Part shown: positions 36,048-46,853 of the stretch, in pieces
Numbering within the stretch: position 1 is the stretch's first letter
Layout of the letters: every line of letters begins with the position of its first letter
Assembly: GCA_000697665.1 (NCBI GenBank)
Contig: KL197712.1
Span: forward strand, 62,001-126,000
From: Jaapia argillacea MUCL 33604
Lineage: Eukaryota > Basidiomycota > Agaricomycetes > Jaapiales > Jaapiaceae
DNA length: 64,000 nt
Direction of reading: 5' to 3'
Made by a program: the position numbers and the translations under genes
Notes under the pieces: generated by a model
Databases searched by the model: none
What the model was told of the DNA's origin: nothing
The model's input: the letters and a program-made list of their open reading frames with translations, nothing else

Positions 36048-36418
36048 TATGGCGTGTACAATTGACATTAATGTAGACACTAAATCAAGGACTCCACACG
36101 GTTCCATGTAGCTGGATAGTCGGTTTCTGATAGACGGCTTCACAGATGGGGGTTTTGAATCGTCTTCGTGGCATCGTCTCGAACCTTGACGCCCATAGAA
36201 GGCAGAGTAGGAAATTTGACCCGCTAGTACAACGCTGCGATTCAAAGCAAACTGCCCGACGTGCCATTGATCACTGCATACGCTTATTTTATGGTCTCAC
36301 AACGAAAACGGGAGCATACAAAGCATGGCATGGTATGGCATGATGTGGCGATGAGTGATAAAAGTGCAGTAGGAAAACCGAAGGAAGACCAAGTACATTG
36401 TTGACCCTTGAAAAGGAT
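36048..36418. other. convergent 3' flanks of aminotransferase and RPS4 genes
   Basis: The two genes end towards each other with 371 bp between stops. Nothing coding is recognised. Confidence 0.5.
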
Positions 36419-37610
36419 CTACGCCTCGGCCTGACGATGTCTCCTCCTCATGTCCCTCTCCTCCGAAATGGTGAGTTTGACACCCTTGCCCTTTGGCAGA
36501 GAGATCCAAGGCTTGCTGCCCTCTCCAATAATGAAGATGTTTGTTATCCTAAGCAGGTCACCAAGTCAGCGAAACTGAGTACAAGGAAAGAGATGCTGGA
36601 ACGCACCGAGTAGCGAAGGTCCTGTCCAAGCTATCCTTCACATGCACGATATCGAAACCACCGATGTGCTTCTCCCGATGCACAATAACACCCGCCCTTC
36701 CCATGTTCCTTCCTCCAGTAACCATCACAATGTTACCAGTATCGAACTTGACGAAATCTGTGATCTTGCCCTGTTCGATGTCAAATTTGACGGTGTCGTT
36801 GACTTTGATGTTGGGATCGGGGTAACGAATGGTGCGGCCATCATGGGTGACGACGTAGGGTACTCCCTTGTTACCGACAGCAGCCTTTTTGACTTTGAGG
36901 AGCTTGTAGGAGGCTTCTTCAGGGGTAATGCGGTGGATAGTGAAGCGGCCCTTGACGTCGTAGAGGAGACGGAAGTGTTCGCCAGACTTTTCGATGGTTA
37001 CAACGTCTGCACACGAAATTCCACACAAAAAGGAAGAAAAGGATCTGAGGGACCGAGGAAACAAAGCTATACAGATAGACGTACCCATGAAGCCAGCGGG
37101 GAAGGTGGGGTCGGTCCTGACCTTCCCGTCGACCTTGATCAGGCGCTGCATGACAATCATGGTGACTTCACGACCAGTCAAGGCATACTTTAGCCTGTTG
37201 CGAAGGAAAACGGTGAGAGGTAGGGATTCTCGGAGTTTATGGGGACCGGGGGAGGGGCGGGGAGCCTAAAATGGCGGACGAGAAGATCGCATATGAGAAC
37301 TAGGACGAGAGAGTTGGGAGGCAAGGAGGATGCGTACGTAGGTTCCGCTCAACTTGTCGAGCATCCATGAGGAAGGCGCGGCGAGACGCTTCAAGTGCTT
37401 TTTCGGTCCTCGGCCCTGTAGTAAACACGCAAAGCATCAGTGTCCATGTTTGCGTACAATTCTACGAGGCAATCATCAGGTCCCTCGGCCTGGTGCATCC
37501 AGATGTGAACACCAGCATCCACCCCCTCAGAAGAGCATTTCCGCTGGTGCAACCGCAGAATCCGGTGCAAAGGACATAGAGCAGACGGATGGCGGGTATA
37601 GACTGACCAT
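36419..37610 (-). CDS. RPS4: 40S ribosomal protein S4 (263 aa)
   Basis: Five exons join in phase: 37608..37610, 37338..37415, 37085..37265, 36607..37006, 36419..36548. The first coding exon is the ATG alone; splicing gives [15 protein letters not shown], the usual fungal start. The product has 263 residues, the normal eukaryotic length, with an N-terminal S4 region, [44 protein letters not shown], a KOW-type segment ([17 protein letters not shown]) and [13 protein letters not shown]. It binds 18S rRNA in the small subunit body. The 192-bp intron after the ATG exon (37416..37607) is longer than the gene's other introns, as is common for ribosomal-protein genes where it can aid expression. Confidence 0.97.
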
Positions 37611-38083
37611 GTTGATTTTCTTGAGGGAGTGTTGTCGACGACGACGAGGACTTGATGTTGCTGGACGGTGGACTCACTCCAAAGTTGGCGAGGTTCGGAA
37701 ACTGCCGTGCTTGTTTTGGGCCATGTGGCAACTCGGTCTTGTTCGGAAAACGCGAAGTCCTCCCTTCATCGTCACTCGGTGTAACTACCTCACTTTCACT
37801 GTGATTATTGCTACCTGTTGCATCCCGCTTGAACCACTTCTACAACTGCTATACGAGTCGGCGAAACCCTCATTCCAAGAGGGAAGATCTCTGCTGGCAA
37901 GCAGTTTCGAAATGAACTGTGGTTCTTGTTTGGAATGGCTGGCTGTTTCACGGGATCTTGGGAGGACATCGTGGCCTTGTCAGCCGCCCCTTAAGATCAA
38001 AGTCTTCATGCGCCCATATTCCTAACGGACACCACCCCCGCCCACGACAAACTTTCCCATCGCAGGCCTGCATTGGTCGTGGT
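37611..38083. promoter_or_regulatory. divergent intergenic region between RPS4 and the SILK/RVxF protein gene
   Basis: The two start codons lie 473 bp apart facing outward, so promoters and 5' leaders of both genes are here. Frames in it are open in places but continue no neighbouring domain. Confidence 0.5.
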
Positions 38084-40965
38084 ATGTCTACATCCAACCA
38101 AATTACCATGTCCCCTTCCCTCGACATCACCGACATTCTCAGCCGCGCATCGTACCAAGACATCCTTTCGGTATCCATCAGCCTGGAAATACGTAGCATC
38201 CCCTCTATTCCTTCTCTTCCCTCTCTGGAGATTGTACCGGCGTTTCCTCCACTCGCCTCGGCTGTGCAACACAATCCGGTGCTGCTGACTCCCCATTCCA
38301 TCGACCCGGAAAGTTTAAAGAGAAATAAGAGAGGCTCTAGGAGGCCATCGAAGGTACCGGGGAATGAGTTAGTGGCTTCAAGATCAACTGCTCTCACTCC
38401 CAGGACGAAGAGTGTAATTGTCGAGACGATCTCTATCGCAAAATGGATTGTGTGTATCCTCTTATCAGCTCTCCTCGCCTGTTCGCTCGCCTCTAATCTC
38501 TGGGCTTTCTCCAGGATAAACTGTCCACTTCACCCATCCAAGACCATACCCCTTGGGCAGAGACCTCTGTCCTTTCACCAGAACGTGATGACGGTCCAAC
38601 AGGATATCTTCCCACTCGCCCCGACTCTCAAAAACGAGACTCATTGTCTAAGACCCCCAAGAGCAGACCCTCCAGCACGATCGTAGAACCTCCTTCCCCG
38701 CACCAATCCGATTTTGGGCCCGTCCGTATCTATGGCAGGAGCGTCATGGGTGTCGATCCCGATGACTCTATGCAATGGTCCAGCCAAGGGAATACAATAT
38801 TCAATACTTCATCGAGGCGCGCATCCAACGCCAGTTCAAGTTCAAACAGACGAGAGGCCCATATATGGAAGAAACCGGGTGCTCCATTCCTTGTTGGCGA
38901 AGAAGATCACAGCGAAGCGCCAAGGACACTATCTCTTCAGCTTACTGGTGATTCCGATGGCAAAAGGCTGACCCTTTCCACCATCCCCGAATTCTCTGTC
39001 TCAATCACCAAAGGATGTGGCTGTGACTGTAGTTGTGACAGGGAGGAAGAGCAGGATAACCGCACTAAATTGGTCCCACCAACACTGTTAGTGTCCACAA
39101 ACTCGACAGATGCAGTTCCCGTTTCTTTCCCTTCGTCTCAGAGCCTCGTATACCCGTCCCCATCCCTCTCCTCCTTGTCCTGCTCCGTGATGTCCACTCC
39201 CACCCCGTCGCCCTTTCACAACTCCACTCTGCCTCTCGTCCTCGGAACCCATCAATCCCGACTAGCATCACGACGTGGCCGCCCACAGCCTTCACCCCTT
39301 AACACCTCCATCCCGTCTCACTCACTCATGTCAATTCCTTACCCTGGTATCCCAACTCCTTTTACGGGTTCACCTGCTGCGCAGACGCCTCAGTTTGAGC
39401 TGGATGGGAATGGTGTTTCGGCGGGAACTGGAGAAGGAAGAGAGATGAGTGTAGCCGAAATGGTGAAGGATTTGAGGATGAGGGCCTCGTTGCTTGAGAG
39501 GATGAGTCTAGAGATCCCCACGGATGTTGGCGCCTCGACTACTCCCGACTGTCGAGAGGATGTGAGGATGGTCAGCACGTTCTCATTCGGTTCTTCCAGC
39601 TCTTCGTCATATTCTTCCGCCTCATCCCATTCAAACGAAAGCCCTGCGTCCACTGCTACTTCTCCCAACTCCCACGACCTCCGTTTTCCGAGTAATAACA
39701 ACGGCAGCGAGGATGACGATGGGTATAATGGTTCTGGCGATTGGAGCTATGTTAATGAGTTGATCGACAGTTATCAACTCGGCTACGATGGAATAGAGGG
39801 AGGCAGTCCGACCAGCAGCTCGTCTATTGGGTCTTTGGAGGCGCCTATCTCAAGGGAAGGAGTCGTTCTTAAACATCGTGACGATGGGAATCGAGGTTCT
39901 GTGGGGAGGAACAATGGGGAAGACAATGAGGAGAAGGGTTATCTTCCGCGTATCTCTGACGAAGACGCTGCGAGTTTGAACCCTCCAAGGTCTCCTCCTG
40001 CTGGCTTCTTGGGTACAGGTGGGGCCATGGACCAGCCGTTTCCTAAGCTGGTCGCGACCCCCGCTGGCCAAGTGATTGGCGGCACCCATCGTGCGAGTGT
40101 CCACTTGGGATATTCTCGTGTAGTGTCCTTGGACGGATCGACGTCGGGTTTGGTACCAAAACGAGGCATTCTCAAGTCAACCAAGGTCGTTCGATTCGCG
40201 TTTGATACTACTCATCCACCTCCCCACCCTTCGTCATCCACCAACTCCGTCATATCCTCTGATGGTTCTGACGAGTTGATTCAGCTGTCTTCTCCGGTCA
40301 CGCCACCCTCAAGGAAAAGCAGTGTGCGAGGAAGGAAAGCTACTCCAGGAAAACCTTCGCCTTTGAGGCTTACTTCGCTATCTGGTCGAGATGCATTATT
40401 GCAACAATCACAAATCGAGATGCCCCAGTCAGCTCCTGCCTCGATATCTGGGAGGGGTTTCGACAGGCATGGGCCTGCCAACGGTCTCAACGTCCAGTCT
40501 GCTTTCAATATGAACTCTGAGAGTTATAGCTCCCAGACACAGCAACCCCAGCTTGCGCCCCTTCTCCGTCGTCACACCCTGACACCACCTAGCCTCCCAC
40601 ATCCGCACTTTATGAAACCCCAGTTATCTGCTCCCTCTACCTCGAATAACACCACCCTCGCTCAAGCAAAGCCCAAGTCTGGGCCGATCCTCGTTGGACG
40701 TTATCCTACCGTGCCCACCAAAGGTAGAAGTAACAGTAACAGGAACAACAAAGAGAATTTGAACAAGTCGCTCTTAGGGGGTGTCAGAAGTTCGATGGTC
40801 CCTCCCAAGGCATGGGCACCTATCGTGAGTGAGGGAAGGGATGAGAACAGTGCGAGGAGAGCTAGTTCCGGTGCAGGGGAACGTCGAGGGCCAAGCGAAT
40901 TATCTCCAAAGAGTCGTATGCCGGTACCGTTTAGGTCGATTTTGACGAGGTTCAACAAGTCATAA
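38084..40965 (+). CDS. large Ser/Pro-rich protein with candidate PP1-docking motifs (938 aa)
   Basis: Two exons, 38084..38449 and 38515..40965, join in phase 0. Most of the protein is low-complexity Ser/Thr/Pro/Asn and probably disordered. At about 673-683 it reads GILKSTKVVRF: a SILK-type motif ([GS]ILK) directly followed by an RVxF-type motif (KVVRF), both known docking sites for protein phosphatase 1. Other marks are a Cys-rich patch (CGCDCSCD, about 285-295), a Ser/Thr-rich run with many SP/TP sites, and the basic end SRMPVPFRSILTRFNKS. A hydrophobic stretch that appears if the first frame is read through the intron is an artefact. I do not recognise an orthologue. PP1 regulatory subunit is an inference from two short motifs; a cytoskeleton- or cell-cycle-linked scaffold is equally possible. 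The start is the first ATG that keeps a compact leader. Confidence 0.75.
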
Positions 40966-42521
40966 GGAGAGAACGGTTAGAGACGGTTGTGGACTTATTT
41001 CTATATATTTGGTTTTATGTATCAGACTACATCTATTCCAAGGCCTTTTATTCCGCCACGATACCTTTCCTCGAGGCGCCTGTATTCCTATAGTCGAGTA
41101 ACATATCCACAGAATTGACTTCCCCAGTTGTAGTGGTGACCATCAAACTAGGACTGTAACTTCAAATCTATTAGACTAGATACTGTTGGAGGAGTATAGT
41201 GCGACATCAGCTTCAGAGTCAATAGGGGTTAGAGCATCGCAGCCAGGTGCTCCGTCAACGTACCCCACATATTCACATCTGTCGTAAGCCTCCAGGAGTC
41301 TGTCACAGCAACTCAGAGCTCGCACCGAATCGTATTCTTATCGTTCCACAGGGACAATTTTTTTCCGGAATGGAAGTGCGGACGCGGCGGTATTGTTGCA
41401 CGAAACGATGCGTAGGCAACTTCAATTGGGCGCCGCAAGCGTCTCTCATCCATACCCGACGAACCCATCCCTTTCAAGGAGCTATTGCAGTTACGAAACT
41501 CCACCTTGTGACCGCGTGTAGTTTCACCGTTTCGTCGTTCAACTCAGCGAACAAAGGAGCTCGGGAGAAGCCAAACGAATCAAAGTGAAGTACACACCGA
41601 TGCCAAGATCCCGTAGCGTATGTTCGCGGGAGATGCCATGAATCCCATTCCCAAACCGTCGCAGACAGTGGGAACGATTCTTATCGCGAAACCGACTCGA
41701 AGGGGTATCTCGTTTAATTTCCCAAAGATGGGCACACAGATTGCTGATGCATAACCACCGAGCGTGACACCTGGATATTTGCAGGAGTGGAGAGAACTTG
41801 GAAGTGGAGCGCACTAATGAAATGAATGGCGTACGTACACCCAAAATTTCGTATCTGATATGCGGACCGGCAAGCATCAGAAATTTGAGCGCATGGTATA
41901 GAGACTCATCGGGGAATTGCTCCAGAATGAACATGTGCGTATGTTCCTGGAATTCTTTGGGACCTGAGATCTGAGAGGCGAGTGGGTGGACAAGAGGATT
42001 TGATGGGACTGAAGGGTGTCCACCCCCGATCACAAACCTCGAGGCTCGTTGACTGAACTTTCGGAGAGGAAAAGACAACAAGAACCTGGTGGTTGGAAAT
42101 ACAGTGGATGCGATACACCCTTCCAGCGTGCATACCGGATTGGAGCCATTGTCATCAAAATCATAAAGCAGTGAGGCCGCCGCAAGGAGGACAACGTTAA
42201 CTTGAAGGTGACAGAGTGTCAACAAGGCCCGAGAAGAAACTTTCTAACTTGCAGAACGTGAAGTTGCGAAAACTCGACAGTTGGCGTTCGGATGGGCGTC
42301 CCTTGTGGATCCAGGATTTTCACAGACCGATGGAAATGGACAGGAGTAAGAGTTAGTACTATTGCTCCAGCCGTCGTGACTCTGAGGGGTTCTCTGGTTC
42401 TACCATTGCCGCGGAGTTGGAACTTCCTTTGTGGCGTCAACCTGTCATTCGCATTGCCGCCGTTGTCCACGGTGTTCAGCGTTCCATCGAATTGCAATCC
42501 ACTAGATTCGAGACTTGACTG
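40966..42521. other. gap with unassigned minus-strand frames
   Basis: The minus strand has open frames at 41539..42225 (228 aa) and 42219..42584 (121 aa). I see no domain in either, and the second overlaps the first exon of ARP8, so it may be a chance frame. A divergent gene with introns remains possible. The first 250 bp are the 3' end of the upstream gene. Confidence 0.3.
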
Positions 42522-45372
42522 ATGCCCCGAGGAATCCCAAATGCAAAACGCGATGAGACTGGCCTCCGCTACACGAGCTTTCACGTCCCCCTTGCGTTAG
42601 TCTCGGTTGTTTTTCTACTGAACATGCGGCTAAAGTGATCACTCAGCCCCAACCCAAAACATCTCGGGTCAGCATACTTGAAATCGGATGCACAAACTAT
42701 ATGGGCACGGAATGCGGCTCGCGCACATGCCACCAAGAGCAAGCCACAGACCGATGATACAGCAGCACCGACCATTGAGGTGGGCAATAATTCTTGTTCA
42801 ACTCGTTGTTGGGTTGCGTTCAAGATGAACACTCGGGACAGGGTCGACGTGGCTCCCAAGTCATAGTCATCCATCCGGGATCACGATATTTGCGAATAGG
42901 CAAAGCGTCCGACGTTACTCCAGTCACGATTCCCAATGTTATTGCCAGAAAGCACCAAGCACCAGTTCCGATCGTTCCTTTCGTGGAGGGCATTACTCGC
43001 CCACGCAAAAGCCGTCTCTTATCCCAGCGCTCCCCACCCGCTTTGCCGCCTGGTGCAGATGAATATGCAGTGGCACGCGTATCCGACGATCCTGTGCGTG
43101 TTACGGTATAAGTCTCCTCCCATCGCTGATCTTCATATAGTTCGAAGAAAAACTGGCGGCGATCACGGTATCCCTTCGTGAACGAATGAAATTCTACAAA
43201 CTACGTGTTACTCCAACCGCTGCAAGCATTGCCTCAACCTTCAATGAACAATTCAAACCAGAGACTATTCCCGAGGAGAACGACCCATTTCGGGTACGAT
43301 GGATAATGGATCCTCCCCAAGAACAAGTTCTTGTTGGAGATAATGCAAGTCACGCATCTTCTCTTCGGCTCCCTCTGCAGAATTCTCAAGCTATTCTTTT
43401 TCGATAGGTGCTCCGCTTGTCTGACCCTCAGCGGCTAGGTTACGCCGTCCGATGGCCCATATACGGCACGAGATTTAATACAAGGGATTACCCTTCGCCT
43501 CAAATGATCCTCGATGATATCGAGACCATCTTGCGGGTGACTCTGAATGAGAAGTTTAATCTTGATTCCCAGTCCTTTAAGGTTAGTTGACCGTCGGTTG
43601 CAATCCGCTCAGCATGCTTACATCATTTCCTAGGATTACTCGGTAGTCCTTGTGATACCAGATTTTTATGAGAGGGCGTACGTCCATGATCTCATCAATA
43701 TTCTCTTTGTATCGATGGGCTTTAAGCAGCTCACCGTACAGCAGGTAATCGGAACCAAATTTACTCCGACGTCATTTGTTCAATTTATCTGTTCTTGATA
43801 GGAATCTTTGGCCGCCACCTACGGTGCCGGCATCTCCAGTGCCTGCGTTGTTGATATCGGTGCTGTCACCACGTCTATCGCATGCGTCGACGAAGGGATG
43901 GTCATCCCAGACACCCGGTGAGGACGATTATTCGAGCCACCGTTCCATGTGCCTGATGCCGGCCCTAGAATGTCCCTTAACATGGGGGGCAACGACATCA
44001 CTGAGTTTCTGTACATTCTACTGGATAGAATCTGCTTTCCCTACAGAGACTGCAACCTCTCGCGATCCTATGATTGGGGCGTCATGGAAGATCTCAAAGC
44101 TCGATTGTGCACGCTTGCTGAGGTAATAGATAGCAACCCTTCCGTCTCATCATCATTCTAACAATTTAACTTATCCAGGGTGATGTTGCGCTTAATCTTT
44201 ACGACTTCGTTGTGCGTAGACCAGCCAAGCCAGCGGAGAAGTACGGATTGAGAGCCTATGATGAAATCATACTGGCTCCCATGGTATTTCCTCTTCTTGC
44301 CTCTCCGCCTTTACGGATTCTAACTACGGCTAGTGTATATTCGAACCCCGTGTTGTTGAATTCGATCGAAAACGAGTCGGTATGCACCCGACCAACCACC
44401 CCGATGTCACGGACGAGATGGTGGATCACCCCGCAGACCATGTAGTTGAGTCCTATACTTCCTGAACCCAAAGAAAGTGTAATAACGATTACGGCCCACT
44501 GAATAGTCACAAGCAATGCTGATATCAACTCAACATCTGTTACCGCACCCCGTACCTGTGGTAATCGAGCCTCCACCCTCGATCAGTGCGTCTCCTTCGA
44601 AAGGTAGCACGACTGCTCCGCCTAGTGTGGCAGACACGGATGCAGCGTCCGTCTCCGATAAGCCTCCAGCCCAATCTGTTCCCTCCGAGGCACCGTCAAC
44701 TTCAACGTCAACACCGACTCCCAATCCAATTGGCGATAATCCCATGGATGTAGACGGCGCCGAAACGGATGCTGCGAAAGCTAAAGCAAAATCCGCTCCT
44801 GGGTCTGCTAAACAGGTCGCCCCCACACCAGCACCTGCACCTATGTTTCAACCAACATACCCAGGAGGTTTTGCCATCGATGTGTGTTTTGAAGCCAGCA
44901 AACTTCCTTTGGACGTTGCCATCTTCAATAGCGCCCGAGCGGCAGGTGGAGATGAGAAGATCCGAAAATACTTGCAAGCCGTTCTTGTGGTGGGTGGGAG
45001 TGCGCTCGTTCCTGGAATGGGGCATGCTCTCGAAAGCCGGTTCGTCATTATGTTTCTCTCCTTCGTGGCAGAGTTGACCCACGTTTCGGCGGGTAGACTA
45101 CAAGCCATCTCCACACCTCTGGTACCCAACATGGAGAAAGTCCAAATTATCCCTCCGCCGAAGGACGTGGATCCTCGTGTTCTAGCTTGGAAAGGCGCCG
45201 CTGTGCTTGGAAAAATGGATGGGGTGGCTGATTTGTGGTTGACTCCTTCGGATTGGGTGAGTGGTCTAGTTTTTGTTTCCGTTCAAGATCTGTCCTGATC
45301 GAGCTTATTTGTTTCTTGCTGCAGGACGTGATGGGTATGAGGGGTTTGAAAGAGCGTTGTTTCTATCTATAG
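42522..45372 (+). CDS. ARP8: actin-related protein 8, INO80 chromatin-remodelling subunit (728 aa)
   Basis: Thirteen exons join in phase: 42522..42595, 42647..42779, 42842..43105, 43141..43344, 43408..43581, 43634..43744, 43802..43917, 43969..44122, 44179..44283, 44334..44444, 44507..45039, 45097..45256, 45325..45372. The actin fold begins with QVIVIHPGSRYLRIGKASD, continues with LGYAVRWPIYG, TRDYPS, YGAGISSACVVDIGAVTTSIACVDEG, and ends with VLVVGGSALVPGM and DVMGMRGLKERCFYL. An Ala/Pro/Thr-rich insert of about 90 residues lies in subdomain 4 between GSTTAPP and MFQPTYPGG. Arp8 joins Arp4 and actin on the HSA helix of Ino80 in the nucleus and senses linker DNA. The intron at 43345..43407 has a GC donor (gcaagt); without it the frame stops. 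The match is clear. Confidence 0.95.
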
Positions 45373-45668
45373 TTTGCTTCACTCAGGCCTTCTTGATGTC
45401 TTTTATTTCTCTGCGGTGTCTAATTACATCAGAGGCGTGCAACGATACTAAGTACACGCCAGAAACTATTTTGTACTGCTCAAGAAGGTCAAGAATAGGA
45501 GATCGACTTTGGATGTATGCAGCGTGATATGTAGGGTCCATAATGATAAAGTTACAGGGAGTTGGCGATGGCAACTTGAGAAGACATGAGAGCGGTTAAC
45601 TATGCGATGGGGGGAAATGGGGGGATGGAGAGAAGTAACCATTTAAATGCATGGCGGTCAAAGTTCAA

Positions 45669-46853
45669 TCACAGCTCGAGTCGATTCTTGATGGTGACTA
45701 GCTCTGTGGGCTTGAGATTACACCACCTGGTAGCTATGTCGGCCATTTCCTCTCTTCCACGACTGTCCAACGTCTTAATTAAATGAACCGTGTTGAAGAC
45801 GAAAGTTACATACCGGGTACGTGCTTCCCACTCCAGCCTAGACGTTCCACCCTCCCTCCACTCATTCACCAATTTCAGCTTGTCATTAGGCTGATCAGCT
45901 CCCTCATCCTCCCCGCTTCTCTTCCTCTTCCTTCCCTCCTTCGCGGCCGCTCCCTTACCCAACTGATTTACCAAGTCAACTAGCAGCCCCTCCATCGCCC
46001 TATTTGGGGTAAATGGAAACGACCAACTCGGCCTAGGGAGTCGTTCCGGAGTGAGGATCAAGTATGACCGACAAATGGGGCAATCGACAGCATCATGCCA
46101 GGTTCCGCACTCGCGGTGGAGGCGGGAGAAAAACCATTTGAGGGCGCAAATGGCACAGAAGGTGTGGCCGCATTTCGGAGGGACAAGAGTGTAAGGACAA
46201 GCACTGTCACTTGGGTTAGTGGCTAGCGTGGAGAGAGGTGAGTTAAATGACATACAGGATGTCATAGCACCTGGAGGAGGGAGAGAAAAACCTGAGCGAG
46301 CGGTGAAAAGAGAAAATGCGACAACGTACAGGGCACAAGAAAAGTTGGCCTCTAGCTGAGCATAATTGTGCGAGAGTAGTTGTTGCTCATGTTCACTGGC
46401 GAGCCGAGTAGCTTGTTCTTCGAGACGAGCCTCCAATTCCAACTCTCTCTTCTTGACGGCCTTTTCGCGTTTAGCTAGATCGCTTTTAGCCTTGGCCATG
46501 GTAGTCACATCTGGACTCGACGACGAGATGGACTCTTTTTGTTTCCCTTTTGACCGGTTGACTTCCTCGCTTGGGTGCGCATCGCGAAGCGCTTCTTTGG
46601 TGTCCTCCTCGTCCTTCAGTGCAACCTTGCGCCGTTTCGCTCTGGGACGGAGTTCAAGTTCTACAAAAACGATTGATTTGGGCATTTTGATCGTAGTGTG
46701 GCTAGGACTGGTCGACACTGCAAGCAGTTCGTCATTCAGTGACGCTCGGTGAAACTGTGAATTGTGCCAACCTTGGTTTGATTCCGAGGTTTTGCGCGCG
46801 GACCGACGAGGTTTTGTGGCGCTTCTAGTGGTTCTACTTGCGGCGTCGGACAT
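45669..46853 (-). CDS. RING-finger protein with coiled coil, putative E3 ubiquitin ligase (303 aa)
   Basis: Five exons join in phase: 46772..46853, 46330..46660, 46256..46270, 45814..46203, 45669..45762. All introns happen to be open in the same long frame, so a 394-aa reading is possible but breaks the RING. Spliced, the C3HC4 ligands are C136, C139, C154, H156, C159, C162, C184 and C187 (CALC, KCGHTFCAIC, DCPIC). A basic Arg/Lys/Ser head with KPRR and KRRK patches may be a nuclear signal. Residues about 75-130 (KREKAVKKRELELEARLEEQ) form a strong coiled coil just before the RING. The third exon has only 15 nt. Such RINGs bind E2 enzymes. The partner is unknown, and I see no domain that would mark it as a known ligase. 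Confidence 0.85.
   Translation of the reverse strand: MSDAASRTTRSATKPRRSARKTSESNQGWHNSQFHRASLNDELLAVSTSPSHTTIKMPKSIVFVELELRPRAKRRKVALKDEEDTKEALRDAHPSEEVNRSKGKQKESISSSSPDVTTMAKAKSDLAKREKAVKKRELELEARLEEQATRLASEHEQQLLSHNYAQLEANFSCALYVVAFSLFTARSGFSLPPPGAMTSCMSFNSPLSTLATNPSDSACPYTLVPPKCGHTFCAICALKWFFSRLHRECGTWHDAVDCPICRSYLILTPERLPRPSWSFPFTPNRAMEGLLVDLVNQLGKGAAAKEGRKRKRSGEDEGADQPNDKLKLVNEWREGGTSRLEWEARTRYVTFVFNTVHLIKTLDSRGREEMADIATRWCNLKPTELVTIKNRLEL

Noticed and set aside
38430-38520. A transmembrane-like hydrophobic stretch in a 255-aa frame near the RPS4 neighbour
   Set aside because: It lies in an intron: joining 38449 to 38515 restores the frame of the long downstream exon, and the hydrophobic stretch disappears.
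42219-42874. Minus-strand frames of 121 and 97 aa opposite the 5' end of ARP8
   Set aside because: They overlap the plus-strand exons 42522..42595 and 42647..42779, which give the expected ARP8 N-terminus; the minus frames have no motif.
45669-46853. A single 394-aa reading of the RING gene with no introns
   Set aside because: The unspliced reading separates the RING cysteines by hydrophobic filler. Four GT...AG introns in correct phase restore a regular C3HC4 finger.
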